Shown: positions 33,362 through 43,720 of the stretch, piece by piece
How positions within the stretch are numbered: the stretch's first letter is position 1
Layout of the letters: each line of letters begins with the position of its first letter
Source: Macrolepiota albuminosa
Taxonomy: Eukaryota; Basidiomycota; Agaricomycetes; Agaricales; Agaricaceae
DNA: 64,000 nucleotides
NCBI GenBank assembly: GCA_027475525.1
Contig: JAMWFC010000084.1
Span: forward strand, 422,258 to 486,257
Reading direction: 5' to 3'
Position numbers and translations under genes: made by a program
The notes under the pieces: model-generated
Seen by the model: the letters and a program-made list of their open reading frames with translations, nothing else
The model's database searches: none
What the model was told of the DNA's origin: nothing

Positions 33362-35990
33362 AATGAATATTTTAAAATGGCTATTGCTCCATCAGTTTTG
33401 ATCTCAATTATATAAGCCTAGATCCATTTTTTAGCTACAATGCCATAGTATCTAATCAGGATTTTAAGTACTTCCCATCCTTCATGCCAATGTCATCTTT
33501 CAAAAAGTATGAAACATTGGGACAGTTTTTTAAGCTACTGTATGCTGCTTCCTGCTATATGTATCCCATTGTATTCTGTGCTTGTTGTTTTTCCATCTTT
33601 GACTGCCCTTCTAACCATGCAGTTTCATGTTTCCTGCCTATTTCCTTATAAATTCAAACATTAACCACATCTGTGACATCATAACTGAATTTGCAATCAT
33701 TCAAGGCCTTCATCTAAATCTGATTTTTAAATTGGATCTGACTCTGAAGGATATGTGCTGCATATATTTGGAAAAAAGTACAAGTGACTAGATGAGTCTA
33801 TTTAAACATATAACAAGCTATAGGCCAGTTGAAGTAGAGTCAAGAGCAGTATTTTGTAGTTCTCCATTGAGATGGATAGTTAGGCATGGTATAGCTTTAT
33901 CAGCAACATGAGTATTCTATTATTGTGCCTCATAAGTGTCAAAGTCTGCTTGAGAAATTGTTTTAACTTGCTGGATTTGGTTTTTTTTTAATTGTTCAAT
34001 AGAAACAAATATTTTGTCAATTCAGTCAAACTCTTTCTTTGCCTTGAGTACATTGTAATATTTTGGTTTTTGACAAAGAACTGAAAGTCAAGTGTTTAAA
34101 CTGCATTAATCTTCAAAAAATTCTTATCTGTCAGCACAATAATGAGCTTTAGATGCCTTTTCTGTTTGAAGTGCTTTAAGAAGTCTGTAATAAACCTTTC
34201 TTTGGCTCCTAGGTTTTCATCATTGAAGTGTAAGACCAGCTATTCTAGCAGGCATCCAGATCCATAGACTTTTCACATTAGAACAAAGACTTCAAAGTTG
34301 GAGGCATTGATTTTAACTGAATATAACTCAAGTTAACTCCAAAGAGTCAGTCTAGATTAAGAAGAAAATTTTATGAAGCTGATCTCTTGTTGACTTCAGA
34401 AGTCCAGGAAGTGCCAATGCAATACTAGTACAACCATCTTCCTTATAGACAAGAATTGACTGAACAGAATAAAGTAAATTTAGATTATTTTCTAACTGAT
34501 TGGCTTCTTTGATCAACATTTGAGTAGGCTGTACTTCATCCATGTGATGTTTTCATCTTTGATATATATGGCCTTCCAAGAGAATTTTGAATGGAATTCT
34601 TCTTTAATATTTCATCCCAAAGCTTTTGAAGTGAAGTCAATGATGACTTAATTGTAGAAGTAAAAAACCAAACATACTTGAGTCAGACTCAAAGCAGAAT
34701 TATTATGTATAAAGTCTTGGACTTCTTTAGGTACATCAATTCACTAGTACAGGATATAATCATCCTGATGTTTTAATTTTACAAGTGCAATAGCAGAGCC
34801 TTCTGTGATAGTAATGTAAAGCCAGCCATTGCAATACATCAAGTTCTTATCATGGTACTTCACACCTTCTTTTGTCAATTTCTTTGACTTCTGTTGATGT
34901 ATGCCAACTTGGGCACAGTAGTACATTAAATGTGACAAAGGAGTCTTCTTGTGATAATACATGCTGTGATATCTGTAATGAATATTTAAGTACATCAGGC
35001 ACAGTTATGAGGCTAATAAAAGATTCATATATCAGTCTTTAAGTCTGTTCCAGATATTTACAGATAAGGCATTGGACATGGAGCATAATTTGTCCTTCTC
35101 TATGACCTTTAAGCTTCAAGAGTAACAATGTTCTTGGCCTTGGAAAGAGTTTCTGGTGAATGCAAAAATGCATCCAGATCTACAATAGAGAGATTAAACA
35201 AGTGACCCATGACATCCTCATCCTGATATAATCCCTCATTTTCTTTATTTATACACCATCTCTTATTGTCAGACAATTATTGTTGCTTTAAGCTATTAGA
35301 CACCAATGGATACCATAAGTGTCTTAAGCTTTGATGACCAATGAAGGGTCAATATACTTTTATCTATTTTTCCATATCTTACCCTTAAGATAAACAGCAC
35401 AATATATATACTAACTGACAATGCATATTACCCTCATACAAGTACATGAAAACTGAGGGTAAGTCAACTATATACCAATATTTCTACCTAGTGCAGAGTA
35501 CTTACTCATGTTCTAAGGTGTTAACTTTTAACATAAACAGGTTTTTGTAAACCCAGTGGATGTCAAATTAAAATTTGACACATTAATCAGCAGTGTAAGT
35601 CAACATTTGCTGCACTTATGATGTTCTGCTGGCTTTAGAGGGTCTATTGACACACAAGTATACATGGTATTACATGTCATGAAAGCAGAAAAAATGTGGA
35701 ATATATATTAAGTAACATCCTCTGACAGTGTGTACTTGTTTTCTGTCCTATGCAAGATATTCACCTGGTAATATTCCATCAAGTGTGTTGCTGTTGAAAG
35801 GAAGTAGAGTTCTTTAGCAAATGGCAGCAATCTCTGAAAGTCACATGTCTGCAAAGCATTCTGCTGGGTGAATAGCTCCCACTCAACAAGTGCTGGTGAG
35901 GTAGTATGAGGCTGACAGTTTATGTTTCTGGCTAAAGATCCAGTTCCTCTTCAGGCTCCTTTTTTATCCTGAAAACTCAAGTCTTACAAT
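33362..35990. other. AT-rich sequence without recognised gene
   Basis: 33362-33540 is the outer part of the Tc1 element or its conserved flank; it matches 1890-1985 in reverse. The rest has only short, stop-rich frames and almost no CpG. Confidence 0.45.
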
Positions 35991-37596
35991 CTACAGATTT
36001 GATGCTTTGCTTGAGAAATATCTTAACGCCGCCAAGATGGTGACAGTCATTGACAAAACCATACCATAGATCTTGGTATCACCATGCACTGCAGCGGCCC
36101 ATCCATATTGATTATGACTATGTCTGGAAATCACTGTCCAATATCCTAGAATATCAAATTCCATGGTAAAAAAGTGTGTCGTTGAAATCAATCTCTTTAC
36201 TATCCAGCAACATTAGCTAATCACTTAGCGGAGGTAGATAACACAATTGTAACATAGTAACATGCACCAAATATTGGGCCCACAGGCAAGGACCCACACT
36301 GTCAGGTTATAGTTTCCATTTCTCATCAGTCTCGGTCATTCTTGCATCATGATGCATTGGTAGGTATGTCGGTCCATGATATCCTTGAAACTTCCAGAGT
36401 TCACCACCTAGTTTTAATGTTAATCCAATAAACGGGTGGCCAACCCTACTGAATATCCCATAGGGCCGGTCCCATTCAACAACTTTCTTGCTTTCCTCAC
36501 TCATTGTGAGCAATTCTCACTCAAGTCAATTTCTTGTGACACATCATGTTATATCCTACAATTTTCTTGTTGGCTTTAGTAACGCAGGCAATTGATGGAT
36601 GTGCCCATCCATTAAATTCAAAGTTGACAGCATTAAGGCATGTATTATTTGTAGAATCAAACAAACTTACGTTGATCTGTAGTTTTGTTGTCCCTTTTCA
36701 CAGACACCTGCAACGCAGAATACTTCCCAGCTCATATTCAATAATAACTCTCACAGATGACATGGTGGTATATGTGAGGGCTCTTTCATCCAATGGACCT
36801 ACTGACAGACATTTTTTGCACAGGATCCAAAGACAAACAACTTCTATATTTTTGTAAAGTTTGAAGATGGCGAGGAGGCACGATTGGAAAAATACAGTAC
36901 TCACAATCCATCCTTCAAGTACCACTACAGGGCATCAACAGAAAAAAAAGGAGAGTTGATAGAAATCCTTACTTTGAAGAAACTTAGTATGGAATCTGAT
37001 GTTCACAGTGATGTTGTAAATGTCCGCAATCATAAACACCACAGTATGTATCTTTATCCTTGTTTATCTTCTGTGACTTATCATATATACCCACAGCTAC
37101 AGAATGGTTTAGACTTAATCTGGAGCAGAATTGAGCAAATGCAGTTGCTGGCAAGAAAGCGCTTCATCTCAAAATGGCAGCTTATCTGACATATATAGAT
37201 ACACAGCTATACGCCACTGAATACAACACGCTAGTTGAGCATTATATTCCACCATAGGTCTGCTGAGGCACATTTTTGCAGTACCACTTGAACTATATTA
37301 GCATATGCAGATATCAGAATAGTATATTGGAGTTACTATAATATAGATTGTGTTGAGGGATATGACCTGCCAGACTGGATCCAACAGAGATATGTTTTTC
37401 CTCTTATCTTTTATTTATCTTTTATTTTGACACTTTACATTCACATGGATACCTCTGCAGCTCGCCACATTTCATATGTGGTGAGTGATTGGTATTTGTC
37501 AGTCTTTAACTCACAAACCTTGAATAGATATTCTAGGAAACACAAAAGCTACCCTCAGTCAACCATACATTACCGAGTGACTGAGGATGAGCACAA
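35991..37596. other. Transition zone; decayed small genes
   Basis: CpG content rises again. A 68-codon minus-strand frame at 36307-36513 (with GHPFIGLTLKLGGELWKFQG) resembles in DNA the segment at 40.26-40.35 kb. A plus-strand reading at 36.54-37.19 kb begins with a hydrophobic, signal-like MLYPTIFLLALVTQA and has an intron-like gap near 36670-36702, but no full gene can be built. Confidence 0.4.
36300..36513 (-). pseudogene. Small gene or fragment, duplicated at 40.26 kb
   Basis: The minus strand encodes 68 residues including VEWDRPYGIFSRVGHPFIG and YHGPTYLPMHHDARM. The plus-strand DNA at 36306-36385 aligns with 40266-40352 with an indel. The second copy has no open frame. Function unknown. 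Confidence 0.35.
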
Positions 37597-37809
37597 TGTC
37601 AAAGGTTGAGTTTCGGTGAGAGGTGCATCGCATTGAAATTATGTAATCACAAGTTAGTATTGCTGTGTAGGTAACCAAATAAATAAGTTGTGTTTTGTCA
37701 TGTTCTTTTTTGATGATCAGCGTTTATTTGTCCTTAGTCAGCTCTCCCACCTCTTGTGGCCATCCTCGCATTCTCCATGGTCAGTTTTTATTTCCTTAGC
37801 CCTCTGACA
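37597..37809 (+). repeat. 5' LTR of gag-only element
   Basis: 213 bp, TGTCAAAGGTTGAG to CCCTCTGACA. By eye it differs from the 3' LTR at about 17 positions, all transitions. Confidence 0.92.
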
Positions 37810-37822
37810 GGTTATGGGCCCC
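37810..37822 (+). promoter_or_regulatory. Primer-binding site (half tRNA-iMet type)
   Basis: GGTTATGGGCCCC starts directly after the 5' LTR. It is nearly complementary to the anticodon arm of initiator tRNA-Met, as known for Drosophila copia. Confidence 0.8.
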
Positions 37823-37879
37823 GACTGCGCACAAATTCTCCACGTTTATTTTTGTTAAAAATTTTCATCACTTCCGATC

Positions 37880-38896
37880 ATGGCACTTTCTCATTATGAA
37901 ATGCTTTGCATATTCAATCTGGACAACAGGTTTGATGGATCAAACTATGATGCTTGGGTTATAGAGCTGGAGATGACATTCGTTGGGCATGACATCCTGG
38001 CACACATCAAGGGTGAGGCATCTTGCCCTAGCGATTTTTCTGCTGCTGCTCTTTGGTCAAAAGATGATCAGTCTGCTTGTGCCACCCTCTACAAGACCAT
38101 CTCCTCTACCGACATCATTCATACTCACTTCAAGAACACCAACCCTGCTCAAACCGCTAATGCCATCTGGATCAGTCTCAAAACTGAGTTTCAGAAGAAC
38201 AGCCATGCGAAGCACTTTGAGCTCAAGAAGCGCCTATATAATCCTATTCACGATATCGAAAAACCAGTCTCAGTATACATTCAAGACATTATCTCTGCTC
38301 ACAATGCTCTCACTATGCTTGGCCATGCTCCCCCTCTCATTGATGTCATTGACTCCATTCTTATGAATCTTCATCCTGACTTCTCCATTGTTCGCACTCT
38401 TCTCACCACTCAGGCAGAGGAACCTTTGCTTGCTGCTGTCAAGAAGACGCTCACCAATCAGGAAGATACACATACTGCACTCAATCCCAATGCAGCTGAT
38501 AAGGTTAGGGCAATGTATGGTAGGGTGAAGGAGAAGGGGAGGAAAGGAAAAGGCTCAATGGATGATGATGAGGCACCAAGGTATGAGTAGCTCAACCCTC
38601 GTAACAAGGATGTCTGCCACCGTTGTGGCCTTCCTGGACATTGCTCATCTCGATGCATTGCGGACATGCCACAGAAGATAAAAGACAAGATTATCAATGA
38701 GGCTACCGACCGCCATCATCATCATAATTGCTCTTCATCCACTTCTGACTCTGATGTTGCTGCTGCTGGCAATTTCGCTCATGATTCACATGCCACCTCC
38801 AATACTGACAGCTCTGATTCCAATGATGACAAGCCCATTCAAGCCATGTCTGCCAGAGAGTTTACACATGTCCTCACCCAAGCGACTACAAAATGA
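37880..38896 (+). CDS. Copia-type Gag with zinc knuckle, one in-frame TAG
   Basis: From ATG 37880 the frame encodes 236 residues, then TAG (38588-38590), then 101 more residues in the same frame. The N-terminal part (FDGSNYDAWVIELEM, then TANAIWISLKTEFQ and LKKRLYNPIHD) is the UBN2-type Gag domain. Right after the TAG comes the knuckle CHRCGLPGHCSSRC, a CX2CX4HX4C motif that binds RNA during packaging. The C-terminus is His/Ser/Asp-rich. Gag would form cytoplasmic particles; the enzymes must come in trans. The TAG may be decay (a C-to-T change) or a read-through site; I think decay is more likely, given the many transitions in the LTRs. Confidence 0.85.
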
Positions 38897-39062
38897 GAAC
38901 GTCGCCAGCAGTTGGGTATAAACAAGAAAAAATGGCAAGATCTCAAGACTCGTCTCAATACCTGATAGACAGTGGGTTGTTTTATTGAGTGGGGGGGACT
39001 TTAATTCAGTGGGAGACCTTTCTTTCTCTTTGGTCACTCTGCACCTCATCTCCGAGTGGGGG

Positions 39063-39275
39063 TGTCAAAGGTTGAGTTTTGGTGAGAGGTGCATCACATT
39101 GAAATTATGTAATCACAAGTTAGTATTGCTGCGTAGGTAACCAAATAAATAAGTCGTGTTTTGTCACGTTCTTCTTTGACGGTCAGCGTTTATTTGTCCT
39201 CGGTCAGCTCTCCCGCCTCTTGCAGCCATCCTCGCATTCTCCACAGTCAGCTTTTATTTCCTTAGCCCTCCGACA
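39063..39275 (+). repeat. 3' LTR of gag-only element
   Basis: 213 bp, TGTCAAAGGTTGAG to CCCTCCGACA. It keeps more CpG sites than the 5' LTR. It is followed by the target-site duplication cacaa. Confidence 0.92.
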
Positions 39276-40686
39276 CACAAGTCATTTACGTACCATCATT
39301 AGTATACTCATATCCTCCTGTAGACATAACTCTACACCGGGACATAACTCTACAGATCGAAATTTGTAGATGAAGCCAGATACAATAAATAAATGAGATT
39401 CCCTGATATACCGTAACTAAGTTGGCGTCCTGAAAATGTTTGTCCATCATCTTGCACTAGGGTTACCTTCCGGCAGGCAGCTTCCATAAATATTAAGTGC
39501 ACATGAGAGAAAGTGGGTTGGCCTGATTGTCATGAGGAACAAGAGACGGGCAGAGTGCGATCTTTGAGTGAGGTCACTGAGGTGGTGGTGCGGTCATGAA
39601 AAATTCCTTTCTCTCTCCGCAACTGCCAACCACTGCAGTCTTCACGGTACCCTAGCACAAGTTCAGCCTGTGGTGAATTAGTTTTTTTCCCGCCCCTCCT
39701 GCCCTCAGAAAGGAAGAAGAGAGCCTTCAAAATCACTAACAGCAGTTCTCACAACAACCAGACAAGCTCAAATCTTCAAGGCAAGGCATCTCAACATAAG
39801 TCACCGCTCCTCCTCCTCCGCAGATCATCTGACCATCCTCATCGTAGCGCAGACAATAACGTCGAAGTTGACGTAAATCCCAAGAGTAAAGAAAGAGACG
39901 ACCTCAGCAATTGAGCATGCAAGCGACAGCAGGCAGCTCAAGCCATACTAGCGCTCATGGTCGCAACAAAAGGAACGTGCCAGTAATACAACTGTTAGCC
40001 AGATTGTGGGCCAAATAACAATGGCTTGGAAGGTTACATTTTCACCCACCCACCCTCCTGGGAATTGCGGCTAACTACCTGGCTCAGCAGATGATAGCTT
40101 CGTGCCATTGCCGGTTAGAATCACAGTCATCCAAGAGTTTGGAGCACCCACAAACAGGTCTCGCCCAATCGTCAATAAGCAATACTATTGTCATGATAAT
40201 GTAATAACATCAATACAGACGAACTTTCTTGCGTACAAGCGGTGAAGTCAAAAAAAAAAACTTTTTGCGGTATAGCTTCCATCTCCCACCAATCTCAATA
40301 CATATCATTAATCATTCTGGACCATCATGATTGCACCAGCAAGTATGTAGGTCCAAATGTGATACCCAAACTTATATTGACGGCAATCTTCGGTGTTCCC
40401 ACAATTGATCCTAAAACATGGAATATGCATATCGTTGACCCAACTCCTTCATTGAAAAATCGTGAACATCACTTGACAACAAGAAAATTCAGAAAGTGAG
40501 TACTCAGTCCAATTAAACTTGAGATCACTGCTGGATGGTCACGTAGCTTCATTCCCTTAATCTAATCCTGACTTTGATGGCGAAGAAATCAAAAAAATCA
40601 TATGGGTTGGTGCTGCACTCTTTATCTAAAGATAATAGTCTCATGAGTATGGAAACAGGCTAGAGAAGGTCAATTTTGCCCCAGCT
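39276..40686. other. Intergenic; duplicated fragment at 40.26-40.35 kb
   Basis: No intact gene. 40266-40352 is the diverged second copy of the segment at 36306-36385. The final 100 bp lead in frame into the F-box-like gene without an ATG. Confidence 0.45.
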
Positions 40687-41472
40687 GTGGTTACGACCTT
40701 CGATTCTTCTTCTGAAATAGAAGACATGATTCTCGAATGGGCGGCACAGATGTTTCCTCAAAATGCAGTCAATCTATCTGTCTTATGCAGACACATACAG
40801 TCATACGTTGAGTCCATCATGTATGAAAGTCTGGCCATAGCCTCTAATAACAACACAATGGGGCTCTATATTGCACGCATTGAACGCATCTTACCGACTC
40901 TCATTTCACGCCCACCATTGTTTTTTGCGGCGCATGTTCGTAATCTTTGGATAAGGTCAGATGTTCTTTTGGACATTGTGTGCATTGTCTTATTGAAATG
41001 TACCGCCATTCAACACTTAGGTCTGACGTCAACAGAGGAGGGTTACGTGCCAATGGTCTCTCCAACAACCCATACACTGATCTCACTCCACATTGGCAGA
41101 CACACAGTGGAAGAAATGGCCCAATGTGGAATGGTGTTCCCAAATCTGTTGTTTTTGACTTTTCACTTTTCTCCTCCCCACATGTGTGGTCCACCCCTGA
41201 ATTGGATCCCTTCTTTGAAGACAATCTTATTGGAATTGGAACACTTTCCTCTTGTCGACCACAATGGCTGGAAGCAAGACATCGAGACAATTCTTTCTAT
41301 TGCTACTGGATTGCAGTTGCTCGTACTGAATGCATCGGGACAGGCAATGTCTGTTGTGAAGGAATACATGAAAGGCAGAAATTTTTCCAAGGATATTAAA
41401 GTTGCATTGAGTAATAATTTGGACATGGAGCTAGAATGGAGATGCCTTTTCAAAGGCAAGAATCGTTTCTAA
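40687..41472 (+). CDS. F-box-like protein, probably lacking its 5' end
   Basis: The frame encodes about 260 residues: SEIEDMILEWAAQMFPQNAVNLSVLCRHIQSYVESIMYESL and so on, read in short blocks SEIEDMILEWAA, LSVLCRHIQSYVE and IMYESL. These align with PLEIEDLIFEYAA, LAVVSKRVQACVE and VIYEKL of the gene at 9544. Both also share PPLNWIPSL/PLHWLPAL and DxETI. The open frame extends upstream past 40687 without an ATG; the first in-frame ATG is 40726, inside the F-box. Either a 5' exon exists or the start is lost. Function as for the paralogue, with unknown target. Confidence 0.6.
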   Translation: MVTTFDSSSEIEDMILEWAAQMFPQNAVNLSVLCRHIQSYVESIMYESLAIASNNNTMGLYIARIERILPTLISRPPLFFAAHVRNLWIRSDVLLDIVCIVLLKCTAIQHLGLTSTEEGYVPMVSPTTHTLISLHIGRHTVEEMAQCGMVFPNLLFLTFHFSPPHMCGPPLNWIPSLKTILLELEHFPLVDHNGWKQDIETILSIATGLQLLVLNASGQAMSVVKEYMKGRNFSKDIKVALSNNLDMELEWRCLFKGKNRF

Positions 41473-42268
41473 AACTGGTACAAGGTTCTTCCTTTTCTGT
41501 GTTTGCCAGAAAAATAACAAAAGATAAGACATATGTGTTGAAGGTTGAGTGCTAATGTCGAGGGCTCTGTCACAGAGTGATAAGGAAACAGATTCTATAG
41601 TATTTGTACAATGTACCTCACAATGTTTTTGTGAAGACGAAATAGCTTTTATAGTTTAATGGAAGTGTGATTGACCACTGAGCCATAGTAGTCAGTTGCA
41701 CCATAAACATGTTTTCCTTAGTTCTATTCGTCTTGTAAACTGGTATGTACAACATACCATGTGTTACTTAATAAAATCTCAAACAGCCTAGTTGTGGTGC
41801 TGCGTTGTGTCAGAATTCAGACCCTAAGAACAAATGTGAGTTTATTCTATGGGCACAGTTAGTTTGTATAGAAATTGTATAGTAAGTGTAGTTGCTAACC
41901 CCTCAATCTGGTATGATTGACTGAGGGGCTCATCTAATGTGGTTGTATATATATATACGTATTGTAGAACAATGGGAGCTGGTTAGGAGAAAGGAGAGTG
42001 TGGCACAAAGCATTGGTGACGGTGGCCAGTGGCTCCATCAAATCTCGAACTCCAACTTTCCTTTCTTGCTCCATTGGTGACCTATGAAGTCATTGACAAA
42101 CCATTGTTGGTTGTCAGCAGCGGCATACGGCTCCGGCACCGCTCAGCTAGGAAACAGCCCACCAGCAAATCCCCCTTCATGTTTTTTGAAACCCCTGAGG
42201 CCTGACACGTGATAGTACAATTTCTTTTGCATAAATAAGCTTTACAATTCATCAGGTCTTTTGCTCTT
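41473..42268. other. Intergenic, no gene
   Basis: 3' flank of the F-box-like gene, a TA-rich stretch near 41950 and the 5' flank of the kinase-like pseudogene. Nothing else is recognised. Confidence 0.5.
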
Positions 42269-43384
42269 GTGGAAATGCCTCTCAGCCTCGACGTTCCAGA
42301 CAATACTGAAGTTTCTCGGCTTCTTCGTAAGGGTGTGGTTAAGGACGACTACCGAGTCACCTTGAAAGATATTGTCTTTCTCAAGAAGACCGAGAACAAC
42401 AACCATATCTTCAAGGCAAAAATGTCTGGACAAGACGTCATTGTCAAGTTCGCCTATGAAGATATGGATGACATTGCCATTCCCCGGCTCAAGTATGAGT
42501 CACAGATTTACGTTGACTATTTGAAGCCACTCTAGGGTGTTCATGTACCACAGTTCTATGGTTTCTATCTGTACAACCCTTCAGACCCGGACGAACTATC
42601 TTGTGCATGTATTGTCTTTCAATATTGTGGGGAACCTGCGGTCTCCAATCTATCACAGCTGAAGGATTATCGTGGTTACGAGTATGGTCTCAAACGGTTC
42701 AGGCAAGAGTTACATTATATATGGTGAAAAATGCTTAAATAGACTATTTATTACAGAAATGACACCATGGATGCAGTCTTTAGCTTGCATTCACTTCAAA
42801 TAGGGCTTGTGCATGATGCGTTGGATGCTCCTCAACATATCTTAGATTTTGAAGGAAACCCATTCATCATAGACTTTGCAGGTGCAGAGCCTCGTGAGTG
42901 TCTAGCATGCGAAGACGGTGAACTGATGCGGAACGTATTGCCCGCGAAAGAAGGAGAGATTTTGCAACCGTTGGGTTCTGATAGCGTAATGTGTTATGAG
43001 CTGTGGATGTTCCTCCAGTCCATTGAATACTGCCTTCCCTGTAAGTCCGATATAAACAGTCAAGATGTAAGCATGAACGTTGACTTCACTTTTCACAACA
43101 GATGCAGTTGAATTTTACAGAAGAATGTATCTCTGCGATAGTATAACTTCAGCAGGCGACTTCTACGAGAAAGAACTTATTAAATGGCTGAGGTTCATGT
43201 CCGACCAAGAGATGTGGGATGAGTCTGTCAAACAGTAGAAACGTATTCATTCCAACTGGAAGAAATATCATCCAGACACGGTTGTTGAGCCTCCCTTGGG
43301 CATTATTGATCTTGAAGAATATCAGAAGACTCATTCAAGTCGACCTTCATGGATCAATCCCGGTGAGAACAGGATCTGGAGCTG
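42269..43384 (+). pseudogene. Protein-kinase-like gene, interrupted
   Basis: Exon 1 reads VVKDDYRVTLKDIVFLKK, IFKAKMSGQDVIVKFAYEDM (a kinase-like VxVKF lysine) and YESQIYVDYLKPL, then TAG at 42533, after which the same frame continues GVHVPQFYGFY and ACIVFQYCGEP. After an intron-like gap near 42710-42755 comes LHSLQIGLVHDALDAPQHIL, then FIIDFAGAEPREC, similar to the catalytic loop and metal site of the atypical kinase-like proteins common in mushrooms. The usual catalytic Asp-x4-Asn pattern is not clean. Another TAG follows SVKQ near 43236. Both stops can be single C-to-T changes from CAG. A decayed relative of this kinase family is the best reading. Confidence 0.55.
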
Positions 43385-43720
43385 ACTGAAAATATCTGAG
43401 TAGGTCCGGATGTGTATGTTTCAGATATTGCATATAAAATCAGAAATATTTCTGAAGTCATCTGAGGCTGGACGAAAGGTTCTGACACCATCCAAATAGC
43501 TTATCCTGTCGTATCATAGATGTTCTGAAATAATCTGAATTGTAACAATAATTTATTGCTATTTCTAATTTAGATACAATCCGATTCTGTCTGAAAATAT
43601 CTATACTAAAGCTGCTCCTGGTACGTAAGAATCCACACTAATAACGCACGAAACAAAATCACTAAGCCATAAACATAAAATAAGGTATAAACATACTTTC
43701 AATTTGATCTTGAGACAATG
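43385..43720. other. Spacer rich in TCTGA motifs
   Basis: ATCTGA/TCTGAAATA-like motifs recur many times between 43385 and 43610. No gene is seen. Confidence 0.4.

Larger units (their letters stand above)
37597..39275 (+). mobile_element. Gag-only Ty1/copia-type LTR retrotransposon, structurally complete
   Basis: Two 213-bp LTRs (37597-37809, 39063-39275) enclose 1253 bp. The target-site duplication is perfect: cacaa at 37592-37596 and 39276-39280. Just inside the 5' LTR lies GGTTATGGGCCCC (37810-37822), the internal initiator-tRNA-Met site used by Drosophila copia, which primes from a half tRNA. A purine-rich GAGTGGGGG precedes the 3' LTR. The only gene is gag; no protease, integrase, RT or RNase H is present. 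The element therefore needs enzymes from an autonomous partner. A solo LTR of the family is at 4052-4255. Confidence 0.92.
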
